NCBI RefSeq assembly: GCF_041197575.1
Contig: NZ_JBDKXB010000044.1
Location: 1 to 16,577, forward strand
DNA length: 16,577 nt
Source: Thioalkalicoccus limnaeus
Lineage (GTDB): Bacteria > Pseudomonadota > Gammaproteobacteria > Chromatiales > Chromatiaceae
Direction: 5' to 3'
Below are positions 1 to 6,766 of the stretch, in pieces; positions within the stretch are counted from its first letter, which is position 1, and each line of letters starts with the position of its first letter. Below the pieces are notes generated by a model. That model saw only the letters and a list, made by a program, of their open reading frames with translations, was not told where the DNA came from and did no database searches. Position numbers and translations under genes: made by a program.

Positions 1-14
1 AGACCGGGTTTGGG

Positions 15-43
15 TTTTAGTGCCGAGACGATTTCCGTATAAT
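15..43 (+). promoter_or_regulatory. Promoter of tRNA-Lys
   Basis: A perfect TATAAT -10 box lies at 38-43. The -35 is weak: TTTTAG at 15-20 with 17-base spacing is the best candidate. A start near 50 would put the tRNA about 7 bases into the transcript, as expected for a tRNA operon leader. The -10 is seen directly; the -35 is inferred from spacing. Confidence 0.65.
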
Positions 44-56
44 GGGCGTCCCACAA

Positions 57-132
57 GCGCCCTTAGCTCAGTTGGTAGAGCATCTGACTTTTAATCAGGT
101 GGTCGTGCGTTCGAGTCGCACAGGGCGCACCA
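57..132 (+). tRNA. tRNA-Lys (anticodon TTT)
   Basis: This is a complete 76-base tRNA cloverleaf. The acceptor stem is gcgccct (57-63) paired with agggcgc (122-128), then discriminator A129 and an encoded CCA at 130-132. The D-arm motif AGCTCAGTTGGTAGAGC is present. The anticodon stem 83-87/95-99 (one T-G pair) encloses the loop CTTTTAA (88-94) with anticodon TTT at 90-92, which reads AAA/AAG lysine codons. The T-arm contains GTTCGAGTC. A good -10 box precedes it and a factor-independent terminator follows 10 bases later, so it appears to be a single-gene transcript. Confidence 0.97.
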
Positions 133-141
133 TAAAAAAAC

Positions 142-179
142 AACGGCCTAGACACTCTCAGTCTGGGCCGTTTTCATTT
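142..179 (+). terminator. Rho-independent terminator after tRNA-Lys
   Basis: The left arm 142-153 pairs with 161-172 around a 7-base loop (actctca). The stem is GC-rich with one T-G wobble and is followed by a T-rich run (TTTTCATTT from 171). A run of seven A residues before the stem would also provide a T-tract for transcription coming from the other side, so it may work in both directions. Confidence 0.9.
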
Positions 180-242
180 GAGTCACCACGCGGATGGCTG
201 TCGACATGGCCTAGCGCCGAGCTCCCTCGGCCTGCCGTTGTC

Positions 243-403
243 CTTAAGGGGACCTTGAAAAATTGCCATCCGGGCAATTTTTCAAGACGCGAAGCGAAAA
301 TGCGATTTCCGCTTCGCGTCATTTTCAGTCGCTTAGGCGACTGAAAATGGCGGGGCATCCTTGCCCCGCGCGGGCACCTTGAATTTTTCAAGGTGCCCTT
401 AAG
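243..403. repeat. Five-hairpin array bounded by inverted repeats (MITE- or REP/BIME-like)
   Basis: The ends form inverted repeats of 22 bases with one mismatch (243-264 against 382-403); both begin with the palindrome CTTAAG. Between them five hairpins stand almost back to back: 254-267/273-286 (14 bp, loop 5); 286-296/310-320 (11 bp, extended by 298-301/305-308 after a mismatch); 320-332/337-349 (13 bp, loop TTAG); 350-356/363-369 (7 bp); and 372-383/387-398 (12 bp, loop TTT). All pairings were read directly. There is no open reading frame of note. The layout resembles a small non-autonomous mobile element or a cluster of palindromic intergenic repeats. No second copy is present in the window, so mobility is inferred. 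Confidence 0.75.
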
Positions 404-817
404 TCGAACGTGGGTCGACCCGCGAACGAAGCGAGGCGGAGCAATTTTTCGCGGCGGTACCCGCCCTACTGCCGCCGATCGCGACGTTAACGTCATCCTT
501 GATCGGCCATGGATTACCTCCGGCGACGCACCGGTGGCCTCGAACTCTCAGCCAAGCATTGTCGTCTGAGCGCCCACTTTGCTCCGCGGCCCTCTTGACG
601 GGATTCTCCACGAGCACAACGCCCGCCGACTCGGGCAGATTGCGAGGCGACCTGGTCGCGGGACCGGCTCCGCTTTCGCCACCGGCGCAACGCCGTGATC
701 CGCCAGTCGCGATGAGCGTTTCTCATGCTACTGATACGCGTTCGCGTTCGCAATGATGAGTTGTCATCGCGAGGTGCGTTCCCCTGATCGACCGTGTGTT
801 GGCCGCGCGGTGCGCGA
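404..817. other. Gene-free stretch between the hairpin array and argE
   Basis: I see no convincing gene here. The short open frames on both strands have low-complexity Arg/Pro/Ser-rich translations typical of random GC-rich sequence. A 12-base perfect palindrome, GACGTTAACGTC, lies at 483-494. A stem overlapping the argE stop (783-790 with 815-822, extended by ACCG 791-794 with CGGT 808-811) could form at the 3' end of the argE message. It has no T-tract, so it is at best a weak terminator. Confidence 0.5.
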
Positions 818-1972
818 TCAGGTCAGGCAGAAGCGCCGAATCAAACCCTCGAGCAAGGCGATCGTCGGTGGGATGCGGGCGATCTCGAGATATTCGTCCG
901 GCTGATGGGCTTGGGCGATGTCGCCGGGGCCGAGGACGACCGTCTCGAGGCCGAGCCGGTTGAAGAAGGGTGCCTCGGTGCCGAAGCCGACGGCCTCGGC
1001 CTGGTGCCCGGTCAGTTCCTCGGCGGCGCGGATGATGGCGGTACCGGCCGGGGTCTCCGCCGGTGGGATGCTCGGGAACAGCGGGACAACCTCCCAGCGC
1101 AGGTCGCGCGGTTCGGCGATCGCGGCGGTGCGGCGCGCGAGCTCGGTGCGCAGCGTCTCGGGGTCCAGGCCCGGGAGCAGGCGCAGGTCCAGATGCAGTT
1201 CGCACTCGCCGCAGATGCGGTTGGCGTTGTCGCCGCCATGGATATGGCCTGGGTTGATTGTCGGGTAGGGGATCGCGAAGGCCGGGTGGCGGTATGTCCG
1301 GGCCAGTTCATCGCGCCAGCTCAGGATCTCGGTCAACACCGCGTGCATGCCTTCGAGCGCGCTGCGGCCGAGACTCGGATCGCTGGCATGGCCGCTGCGT
1401 CCGATCAGGCGGATCGCCTCGCCCATGACGCCCTTGTTCAAACGCACCGGGCGCAGGTTGGTCGGCTCGCCGATCAGCGCATGACGGCCGAGCGGCCGGC
1501 CGGCGTCGGCGAGCGCGCGGGCGCCGTGCATCGCCGATTCCTCGTCGGCGGTCGCGAGGATCACCAGCGGTTGCCGCAGGGCGCGCGCGTCCAACCCGCG
1601 GGCGGCCTCGATCGCGAGCGCGAAGAAGGCCTTCATGTCGCATGTCCCGAGCCCGTAGAGGCGGCCATCCGCCTCGGTGACCCGAAAGGGGTCATGACGC
1701 CACAGGTGGCCGTCATAGGGCACGGTGTCCGAATGGCCGGCCAGCACCAGACCGCCGGGCCCCTGGCCAAGCGTCGCGATCAGGTTGGCCTTGTTCGGTT
1801 GTCCGGGCAGTTCGAGGATCTCGATTCGGAAGCCGAGATCGGCCAGCCAGGCGGCGAGGAGATCGAGCACCGGCCGGTTGCTTTGGTCACGATCCGGATG
1901 GGTGCTGCTGACCGACGGGGTGCCGATGAGCCCGGCGAGCATCTGATTCAGGGTCGGGGGCAGGGCGGGCAT
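818..1972 (-). CDS. argE: Acetylornithine deacetylase (M20 metallopeptidase family)
   Basis: Cytoplasmic di-metal hydrolase that removes acetate from N2-acetylornithine to give ornithine in linear arginine synthesis. The 384-residue product matches the length of E. coli ArgE (383) and can be aligned to it from memory over its full length. Metal and catalytic residues fall at the family positions: H80 and D82 in AGHSDTVP, D112 in GLGTCDMK, the pair E144-E145 in ATADEES, E169 in IGEPT, and H356 in AHQPDEYLE. The dimerisation-domain motif IHGGDNANRIC is intact. I chose the ATG at 1972 because MPALPP aligns with the family start; the frame is open 36 codons further, but that part has no family resemblance. 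It is divergent from the GNAT-C39 gene across about 100 bases. Its M20 chemistry could also serve the neighbouring ligase genes (see findings). Confidence 0.93.
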   Translation of the reverse strand: MPALPPTLNQMLAGLIGTPSVSSTHPDRDQSNRPVLDLLAAWLADLGFRIEILELPGQPNKANLIATLGQGPGGLVLAGHSDTVPYDGHLWRHDPFRVTEADGRLYGLGTCDMKAFFALAIEAARGLDARALRQPLVILATADEESAMHGARALADAGRPLGRHALIGEPTNLRPVRLNKGVMGEAIRLIGRSGHASDPSLGRSALEGMHAVLTEILSWRDELARTYRHPAFAIPYPTINPGHIHGGDNANRICGECELHLDLRLLPGLDPETLRTELARRTAAIAEPRDLRWEVVPLFPSIPPAETPAGTAIIRAAEELTGHQAEAVGFGTEAPFFNRLGLETVVLGPGDIAQAHQPDEYLEIARIPPTIALLEGLIRRFCLT

Positions 1973-2073
1973 GATCGGAGACCTCGCTGGTTTTCGGGGC
2001 GGGGAGTCATCGCGGCCGACCACCCCTTTGGTGTAGATTGCCGAGCTTAGCCGTTTCGCCGTATGCCCAGCCA

Positions 2074-3201
2074 GTGCCACTGACGATCCGCCCCGCCACC
2101 CTTGCCGACCTCGATGCCCTGGTGACGCTCGAACGGGCCTGTTTCGAAACCGACCGTCTCACGCGCCGCCAGTTCCGCTACATGCTGACCCGGGCGCGCG
2201 CTCAGACGCTGGTCGCCGATGACCAGGGCGGGATCCTCGGCTACCTCTTGCTGCTGTTCAACAAGGCGACCGCCTCGGCGCGGATCTACTCGATCGCCGT
2301 CGCTGCCGCGGCGCGCGGTCGTGGCATCGGGCGGGCGCTGGTGCTGGCGGCCGAGGAGGCCGCCTGGAAGGCCGAGCGGGCCTACGTCCGGCTCGAGATC
2401 CGCCGCGACAACCAGGCCTCGCGCACACTGTTCGAGCGGTTGGGTTATCACCAGTTCGGCGTCCTGTCGGATTACTACGAAGACCACATGGAGGCGTTGC
2501 GCTTCGAGAAGACGCTGACCCCGGATCTCAAGCCGGAACTCGCGCGCGTGCCCTTCTACGAGCAGACGCTCGATTTTACCTGCGGCTCGTCGGCGCTGAT
2601 GATGGCGATGAAGTCGCTGGATCCCGAGTTGCTGCTCGATCGCCAATTGGAGTTGCGGATCTGGCGTGAGGCGACGACCATCTTCATGACCTCGGGGCAT
2701 GGCGGTTGCGGGCCCTTCGGCCTGGCGTTGGCCGCGTCCGCGCGGGGCTTCGCGGTCGAGGTCTATGTCAACGATCGCGGTGTGCCGCTGGTCGATTCGG
2801 TGCGCAGTCCGGACAAGAAGGAGGTGATGCGCCTCGTGCACGAGGACATGCTGGCCGAGGTGAACCGGCGCGACATCCCGTTGGTCTATGACACCTTGAC
2901 CCTGGAGGCCTTGCAGGCGCGTTTCGAGGCCGGGGCCGTGCCCTTGGTGCTGATCAGCTCCTATCGGATCTACGAGGAAAAGTTTCCCCATTGGGTCGTC
3001 GTGACCGGTTTCGACGAGCACTTCGTCTACGTCAACGACCCCTACGTCGACTATGAGAACGGCGAGACGCCGTCGGACTCGATCAATATGCCCATTCAAC
3101 AGAGTGAATTTCGCCGCATGGCCCGCTATGGGCGGGCCGGGCTCCAAGCCGTCGTGCTGGTGGCCCGCCGCGATCCGGAGGCCGAACCCCGCCATGGCTG
3201 A
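2074..3201 (+). CDS. GNAT acetyltransferase fused to C39/papain-like cysteine peptidase
   Basis: A two-domain cytoplasmic protein (375 residues from this start). Residues 3-150 are a RimI-like GNAT domain: it opens LTIRPATLADLDAL and has the acetyl-CoA pyrophosphate loop RGRGIG (81-86) and the late motif RDNQASRTLFERLGY. Residues about 155-370 form a peptidase C39-like domain with the likely triad C170 (FTCGSSAL), H306 (PHWVVVTGFD) and D322 (YVNDP). There is no signal peptide or ABC-transporter part, so it is not a bacteriocin exporter. The start is uncertain. GTG 2074 gives a normal GNAT N-terminus, whereas TTG at 2038 would add 12 residues; neither has a clear ribosome site. The stop overlaps the next gene by 8 bases, implying coupled translation. 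As recalled, such fusions almost always sit beside RLAN ATP-grasp genes; the substrate is unknown. Confidence 0.88.
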   Translation: MPLTIRPATLADLDALVTLERACFETDRLTRRQFRYMLTRARAQTLVADDQGGILGYLLLLFNKATASARIYSIAVAAAARGRGIGRALVLAAEEAAWKAERAYVRLEIRRDNQASRTLFERLGYHQFGVLSDYYEDHMEALRFEKTLTPDLKPELARVPFYEQTLDFTCGSSALMMAMKSLDPELLLDRQLELRIWREATTIFMTSGHGGCGPFGLALAASARGFAVEVYVNDRGVPLVDSVRSPDKKEVMRLVHEDMLAEVNRRDIPLVYDTLTLEALQARFEAGAVPLVLISSYRIYEEKFPHWVVVTGFDEHFVYVNDPYVDYENGETPSDSINMPIQQSEFRRMARYGRAGLQAVVLVARRDPEAEPRHG

Positions 3202-4672
3202 GCACGTCCTGCTGGTCGAGCAGGCCGCCGACTGGAAATCCGGTTTCCCGCGCTTGCCGGTCGTGACGGCGCGGGACTATCTGGCCGGTGGCGACTATTC
3301 GGCGCACAAACAACTGCGCGTGATCAACCTGTGCCGCGGCTATCGCTACCTGAGCATTGGCTACTACTGTTCATTGCTCGCCGAGGCGCGCGGCCACAAG
3401 GTGATCCCGACGGTGCGCACGATTCAGGATCTCTCCAGCCGCGACATCTACAGCCTGTCGACGGAGGAGTTGAACGCGCAAGTGCAGAAGGCGCTCGGGC
3501 GGCGCAAGGCCGGCCTGGTGCCGACCGCCTACGAGTTGACCATCGTCTTCGGGCACTGCGGGCTCAAGGAGTTCGAACCGCTGGCCCGACAGATCTTCGA
3601 GACCTTCCGCTGCCCGATCCTGCGCGTGGAATTTCGGTTGCAGGGCACCTGGCGCATCGGTGCGATCAAGGCGCTGCCGATCGGCGGCCTGACCGCCGAG
3701 CAGGAGACCGAATTCTTCAATGCGCTGGAATGGTACCTGTCGCAACGTTGGCGCCAGCCGCGCGCCCGCCTGACCTACAAGTATGACCTCGCGATCCTGC
3801 ACGACCCGAACGAGGAGTTGCCGCCATCGGATCCGAAGGCGCTGCAGCAGTTCGTGCGCGCCGGCAAGGCACTCGGCGTCAATGTCGAGCTGATCCAGCG
3901 CAAGGACTATGGCCGTCTTGCCGAATACGATGCCCTGCTGATCCGCGAGACGACGCAAATCGGCCACCATACGTTCCGTTTCGCGAAGAAGGCCGACAGC
4001 GAAGGGATGGCGGTGATCGATGACCCGGACTCGATCCTGCGCTGCACGAACAAGGTCTACCTCGCCGAGCTGCTCGAGGCGAACCGGATACCGCGCCCGA
4101 AGACCATGATCCTGCGCCGCGAGAATCTGTTGGAGGCCGAGGCCGTGATCGCCTATCCGATCGTCGTCAAGATCCCCGAAGGATCCTTCTCGCGCGGCGT
4201 CTTCAAGGCCGCGGACCGCACCGAGTTGCAACGCATCGCGGCCCGGCTGTTCAAGGAATCGGACCTGATCCTGGCCCAGGAATACCTGTACACCGAGTTC
4301 GACTGGCGGATCGGGATCCTGGGCCGGCAGCCGCTGTATGCCTGCAAATACTTCATGACCCAGTCGCACTGGCAGATCGTCCGGCACGATGGCCAGGGCC
4401 ACCACGAAGAGGGGCGGTTCGAGACGGTTGCGATCGACCAGGTCCCAGCGGCCGTCGTCAAGACCGCGCTCAAGGCCGCCAACCTGATCGGCAGCGGTCT
4501 TTACGGTGTCGACCTGAAGGTCACCGAGCGTGGCCCCGTCGTCATCGAGGTCAACGACAACCCGAGTCTCGATGCCGGGGTCGAGGACAAGGTGCTCGGC
4601 GAGGGGCTCTACCGCGCCATCATCGGCGAACTGGTCGCGCGTCTCGATCGCCGACGCGCGGCGAGCCGGTGA
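3194..4672 (+). CDS. RimK-like ATP-grasp ligase with RLAN N-terminal domain
   Basis: Predicted ATP-dependent carboxylate-amine ligase of 492 residues. Residues 1-190 match my recollection of the RLAN (RimK-like ATP-grasp N-terminal) module, including LRVINLCRGYRYLSIGYYCS and a tract with HCGLKEFEPLARQIF. Residues 195-490 are the ATP-grasp part: nucleotide-binding lysines near K287 and K326 (IVVKIPEGSFSRGV), the adenine-side segment AQEYLYTEFDWRIGIL, D440 (GVDLK) and the Mg-binding E452 and N454 in IEVNDNPSLDAG. The ATG at 3194 has GGAGG at 3177-3181 and overlaps the upstream stop; the frame is open further upstream but only inside the GNAT-C39 gene. RimK itself adds glutamates to ribosomal protein S6, but it is much shorter and lacks this N-terminus, so the rimK symbol is not given. 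Peptide or small-molecule ligation is inferred; the substrates are unknown. Confidence 0.9.
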   Translation: MAEHVLLVEQAADWKSGFPRLPVVTARDYLAGGDYSAHKQLRVINLCRGYRYLSIGYYCSLLAEARGHKVIPTVRTIQDLSSRDIYSLSTEELNAQVQKALGRRKAGLVPTAYELTIVFGHCGLKEFEPLARQIFETFRCPILRVEFRLQGTWRIGAIKALPIGGLTAEQETEFFNALEWYLSQRWRQPRARLTYKYDLAILHDPNEELPPSDPKALQQFVRAGKALGVNVELIQRKDYGRLAEYDALLIRETTQIGHHTFRFAKKADSEGMAVIDDPDSILRCTNKVYLAELLEANRIPRPKTMILRRENLLEAEAVIAYPIVVKIPEGSFSRGVFKAADRTELQRIAARLFKESDLILAQEYLYTEFDWRIGILGRQPLYACKYFMTQSHWQIVRHDGQGHHEEGRFETVAIDQVPAAVVKTALKAANLIGSGLYGVDLKVTERGPVVIEVNDNPSLDAGVEDKVLGEGLYRAIIGELVARLDRRRAASR

Positions 4673-4679
4673 CGCGCGC

Positions 4680-6131
4680 GTGAGTCGTTATGCCGTCGGT
4701 GCGGCCGCCGTCCGCGACTACTGCGCCCGCTATCGCGACCTGATCGACGACTGGCCGGCCTTCGCCGAGGTGATCGTCGCGCCCTTGCCGACCTGTATTT
4801 GGGCAAATCCGGCGCGGATCTCCGCGGCGGGCTTGTCCGACCTGCTCGCAGGCGAGGGCCTCGTCAGCCAGCCGATGGGTTGGCAGCCGACCGGCCTGCG
4901 GCTCGCCGCCGGTGTCCGTGCTGGGCGCCACTGGTGGTACTGCGCCGGGCTCGCGCACGCACAGGAAGAGGCCTCGCAGCTCCCGGTGACCCTGTTGGAT
5001 CTCGCCCCCGGGCAGCGCGTGCTCGATCTGTGCGCGGCACCGGGCGGCAAGACCGCGCAGATCGCCTTCGCCCTCGACAATCGCGGGACGCTTCTCGCCA
5101 ACGATTTCGCCCCGGAGCGGATCAAGGCGCTGGTCGGCAACCTGGATCGGCTCGGCGTCGTCAACGCGGCCGTGACCTGCCATGACGGCGCCAACTATCC
5201 GACTGCGGCTGGCCAGTTCGATCGCGTGCTCGCCGATGTGCCCTGCACCAGCGAGGGGACGTTGCGCCGCAACCCGGATCAGGTTCGGCGGCTGGAGGGC
5301 CAGCCATCGGAGCGCCTCGCCGCGCGCCAGCGGGCGCTGCTGCGCAAGGCCGTCCAACGCTGCCGACCCGGCGGCCGGGTCCTCTATTCGACCTGTACCT
5401 TCGCTCCCGAAGAGAACGAGTTCGTCGTCGCCGACATCCTCGCGGAGCTGGACGGTCGCCTGAACCTGCTGCCGCTTCAGGTCCCTGGTCTGACCACGGC
5501 GCCCGGGGTCACGGACTGGCGCGGGCGCCGGCTCGACCCAGCGCTGGAGCAATGTCTGCGGCTGTGGCCACACCAGAACGACACCGGGGGCTTCTTCGTC
5601 GCCTTGCTGGAGAAGGACCGGACGTTGCCTTGTGAGCCCGATGCAGTGGTGGCCGCCGCCGAGATCGAACCGGGCGATCGCGAGTGGCTCGAGTGGACGA
5701 ACGCGCGGTTCGGCTTGTCGTCGGAGGCTTGGTCGGCCTGGCGGATCCATCGCCAGACACGCCGCGGCCTGCATCTGATCGCCGCCGATCTGGCCGCGCC
5801 GGCCCACCCGCGCCCCGAGGGCCGCGGGCTCTTCTTTCAGCGCACCAACGTTCGGCCAACGAAGCTGACCACGGCCGGCGCCCTGCTGTTCGGGCCGCAC
5901 GCGCAATGCCACCGGTTGGAACTGGACGCCGCGCAGCGCGACGCCTTCCTCGGACGGAAGACCCTGACGCCGGCGCCGGCACAGGTCCGCGACCTGACCC
6001 CTGGGCAGGTCTTGGTCACCTATCGTGGATTCGCGCTGGGGCTGGCCGTCTGGCATCGCTCGGGCGAGCTGGAAAGCCTGTTCCCACGGCGTTGGAGTGG
6101 TTGCACCGCCGGTTCCGATGACGCGGACTGA
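4680..6131 (+). CDS. RsmF-like RNA cytosine-C5 methyltransferase (NOL1/NOP2/Sun family)
   Basis: SAM-dependent RNA m5C methyltransferase of 483 residues, close to E. coli RsmF (YebU, about 480), which methylates C1407 of 16S rRNA. The SAM-binding motif VLDLCAAPGGKT lies at 114-125 and NDFAPERIKAL at 141-151. C189 in DVPCTSEGTLRRNP and the nucleophile-type C239 in YSTCTF are both present. Residues about 340-483 correspond to the RsmF C-terminal PUA-like region, with the conserved-looking run PGQVLVTYRGFALGLAVW. The motif around C189 differs from the bacterial DAPCSGEG and is nearer to the DVPCSGDGT form I recall in eukaryotic NSUN2. I chose GTG 4680, 7 bases after the ligase stop; it has only a weak ribosome site, which fits coupling to the upstream gene. 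The exact target base is not proven. Confidence 0.88.
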   Translation: MSRYAVGAAAVRDYCARYRDLIDDWPAFAEVIVAPLPTCIWANPARISAAGLSDLLAGEGLVSQPMGWQPTGLRLAAGVRAGRHWWYCAGLAHAQEEASQLPVTLLDLAPGQRVLDLCAAPGGKTAQIAFALDNRGTLLANDFAPERIKALVGNLDRLGVVNAAVTCHDGANYPTAAGQFDRVLADVPCTSEGTLRRNPDQVRRLEGQPSERLAARQRALLRKAVQRCRPGGRVLYSTCTFAPEENEFVVADILAELDGRLNLLPLQVPGLTTAPGVTDWRGRRLDPALEQCLRLWPHQNDTGGFFVALLEKDRTLPCEPDAVVAAAEIEPGDREWLEWTNARFGLSSEAWSAWRIHRQTRRGLHLIAADLAAPAHPRPEGRGLFFQRTNVRPTKLTTAGALLFGPHAQCHRLELDAAQRDAFLGRKTLTPAPAQVRDLTPGQVLVTYRGFALGLAVWHRSGELESLFPRRWSGCTAGSDDAD

Positions 6132-6434
6132 GGAGCCTGGCGGCGTGCTACCAGGTCACGGGGCTGGGTGTAACGCCACCGACGCCCCGCAGCATGACGG
6201 CGGTAGGGTGCACTGATGGTACGAACCAGATCGCTCCATCGCCTGCGGTGCCCCGCATCGCTCGCGAGAACGTCGAAGGCGGGTGCGGTTGGTGCGTCAC
6301 CGCGCCCGACACGGTGGGATGCCCGGGAAGCGATTGGGCGTGATCCACCGGCCCCTGCGCTCATGGGACCAGCCGATGCCGGACGCGAGTGCGTAGGTCC
6401 AAGTCGTCGCTCGGCGCCGGCATCGAGGGAAGGC
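6132..6434. other. Gene-free stretch after the methyltransferase gene
   Basis: No supported gene. Short phrases such as GGTAGGGTGCAC (near 6204-6215) and the small dyad GGTGCGTCACC look like decayed intergenic repeat material, but no intact unit can be defined. An inverted repeat of 9 bases (6374-6382 with 6417-6425, loop 34) lies downstream of the small minus-strand gene and could stabilise its 3' end. It lacks a T-tract, so I do not call it a terminator. Confidence 0.4.
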
Positions 6435-6530
6435 TCAAAGCACGAGCAGTATGGTCAACACGAGGCCGGTGACCAGGATCGCCGGGATCATCGATTGTTG
6501 ACCGAGACGGGCAAGCATGTGTTGTTTCAT
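6435..6530 (-). CDS. Small single-span membrane protein (31 residues), unrecognised
   Basis: The frame begins MKQHMLARLGQQSM and continues as an uninterrupted hydrophobic segment of about 17 residues (PAILVTGLVLTILLVL) that ends at the stop, so the protein is a short polar or basic N-terminus plus one membrane helix. Support for translation is good: GAGGTGA (6536-6542 on the minus strand) sits 5 bases before the ATG at 6530. An in-frame ATG at 6551 would add seven residues but has no ribosome site and would place the good one inside the gene. A strong sigma-70-type promoter lies about 90 bases upstream. I do not recognise the family. Possible roles are a regulator or subunit of a membrane complex, or a small hydrophobic toxin. 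No antisense promoter was found that would favour the toxin reading. Confidence 0.6.
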   Translation of the reverse strand: MKQHMLARLGQQSMIPAILVTGLVLTILLVL

Positions 6531-6622
6531 CGCAGTCACCTCAAGGCTCATAGCGTTGATCAGGGATATGCGGGCGTGGATCCAAATCGACAAGCGCTGA
6601 ACGAGAATGATTCCTGTTAAAT

Positions 6623-6650
6623 AGCATAGTGCTTAGGTATGGATTGTCAA
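6623..6650 (-). promoter_or_regulatory. Sigma-70-type promoter of the 31-residue gene, with a possible Fur-like site
   Basis: On the minus strand a perfect TTGACA (6645-6650) is followed after 16 bases by TATGCT (6623-6628), giving a start near 6616 and a leader of about 85 bases. The block is clearly A+T-rich compared with its surroundings. Just inside the transcript, 6603-6621 matches 11 of 19 positions of the Fur consensus by eye, with GAATGAT as the best half; this is suggestive only. Confidence 0.6.
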
Positions 6651-6766
6651 TGCCGCGAGGAGATGGATGTGGTTCTCGACCCGTTGGCCGCCATGCTGCG
6701 GCGGGTGCCGATTTGATTTCTGTGGCGAGCGCAACGGCGTGACGCCCAACTTCCTGACCGCGGCCG

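Noticed and set aside
57..132. tRNA-Lys as an integration site of a mobile island
   Set aside because: No duplicated tRNA 3' end elsewhere in the window, no integrase, and the following genes are ordinary chromosomal ones.
499..756. Short open frames on both strands between the hairpin array and argE
   Set aside because: Low-complexity translations, no ribosome sites and no family resemblance.
794..2050. Long plus-strand open frame of 418 codons opposite argE
   Set aside because: It is the antisense shadow of a well-supported ArgE; its translation is Gly/Arg/Gln-rich with no domain, as expected in GC-rich DNA.
2047..3195. Minus-strand open frame of 382 codons opposite the GNAT-C39 gene
   Set aside because: Its composition (Gln/Arg/His/Asp-rich) and lack of motifs mark it as a shadow; the plus strand carries two recognisable domains with catalytic residues.
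3371..4405. Minus-strand open frame opposite the ATP-grasp gene
   Set aside because: No motif; it lies fully inside a gene with intact ATP-grasp residues.
4620..6056. Minus-strand open frame of 478 codons opposite the RsmF-like gene
   Set aside because: Shadow frame; the plus strand has SAM-binding and both cysteine motifs.
6216..6620. Plus-strand open frame of 134 codons after the methyltransferase gene
   Set aside because: Translation is Arg/Ala/Pro-rich and then His/Asp-rich with no motif. Its 3' part lies opposite the small membrane gene, which has better start signals.
6651..6766. Possible transposase (Y1/RAYT-like) remnant, from the phrase ENHIHLL on the minus strand
   Set aside because: Only a few residues resemble the NHxHLL motif, no other part of such an enzyme is visible, and the frame is an extension of a shadow.
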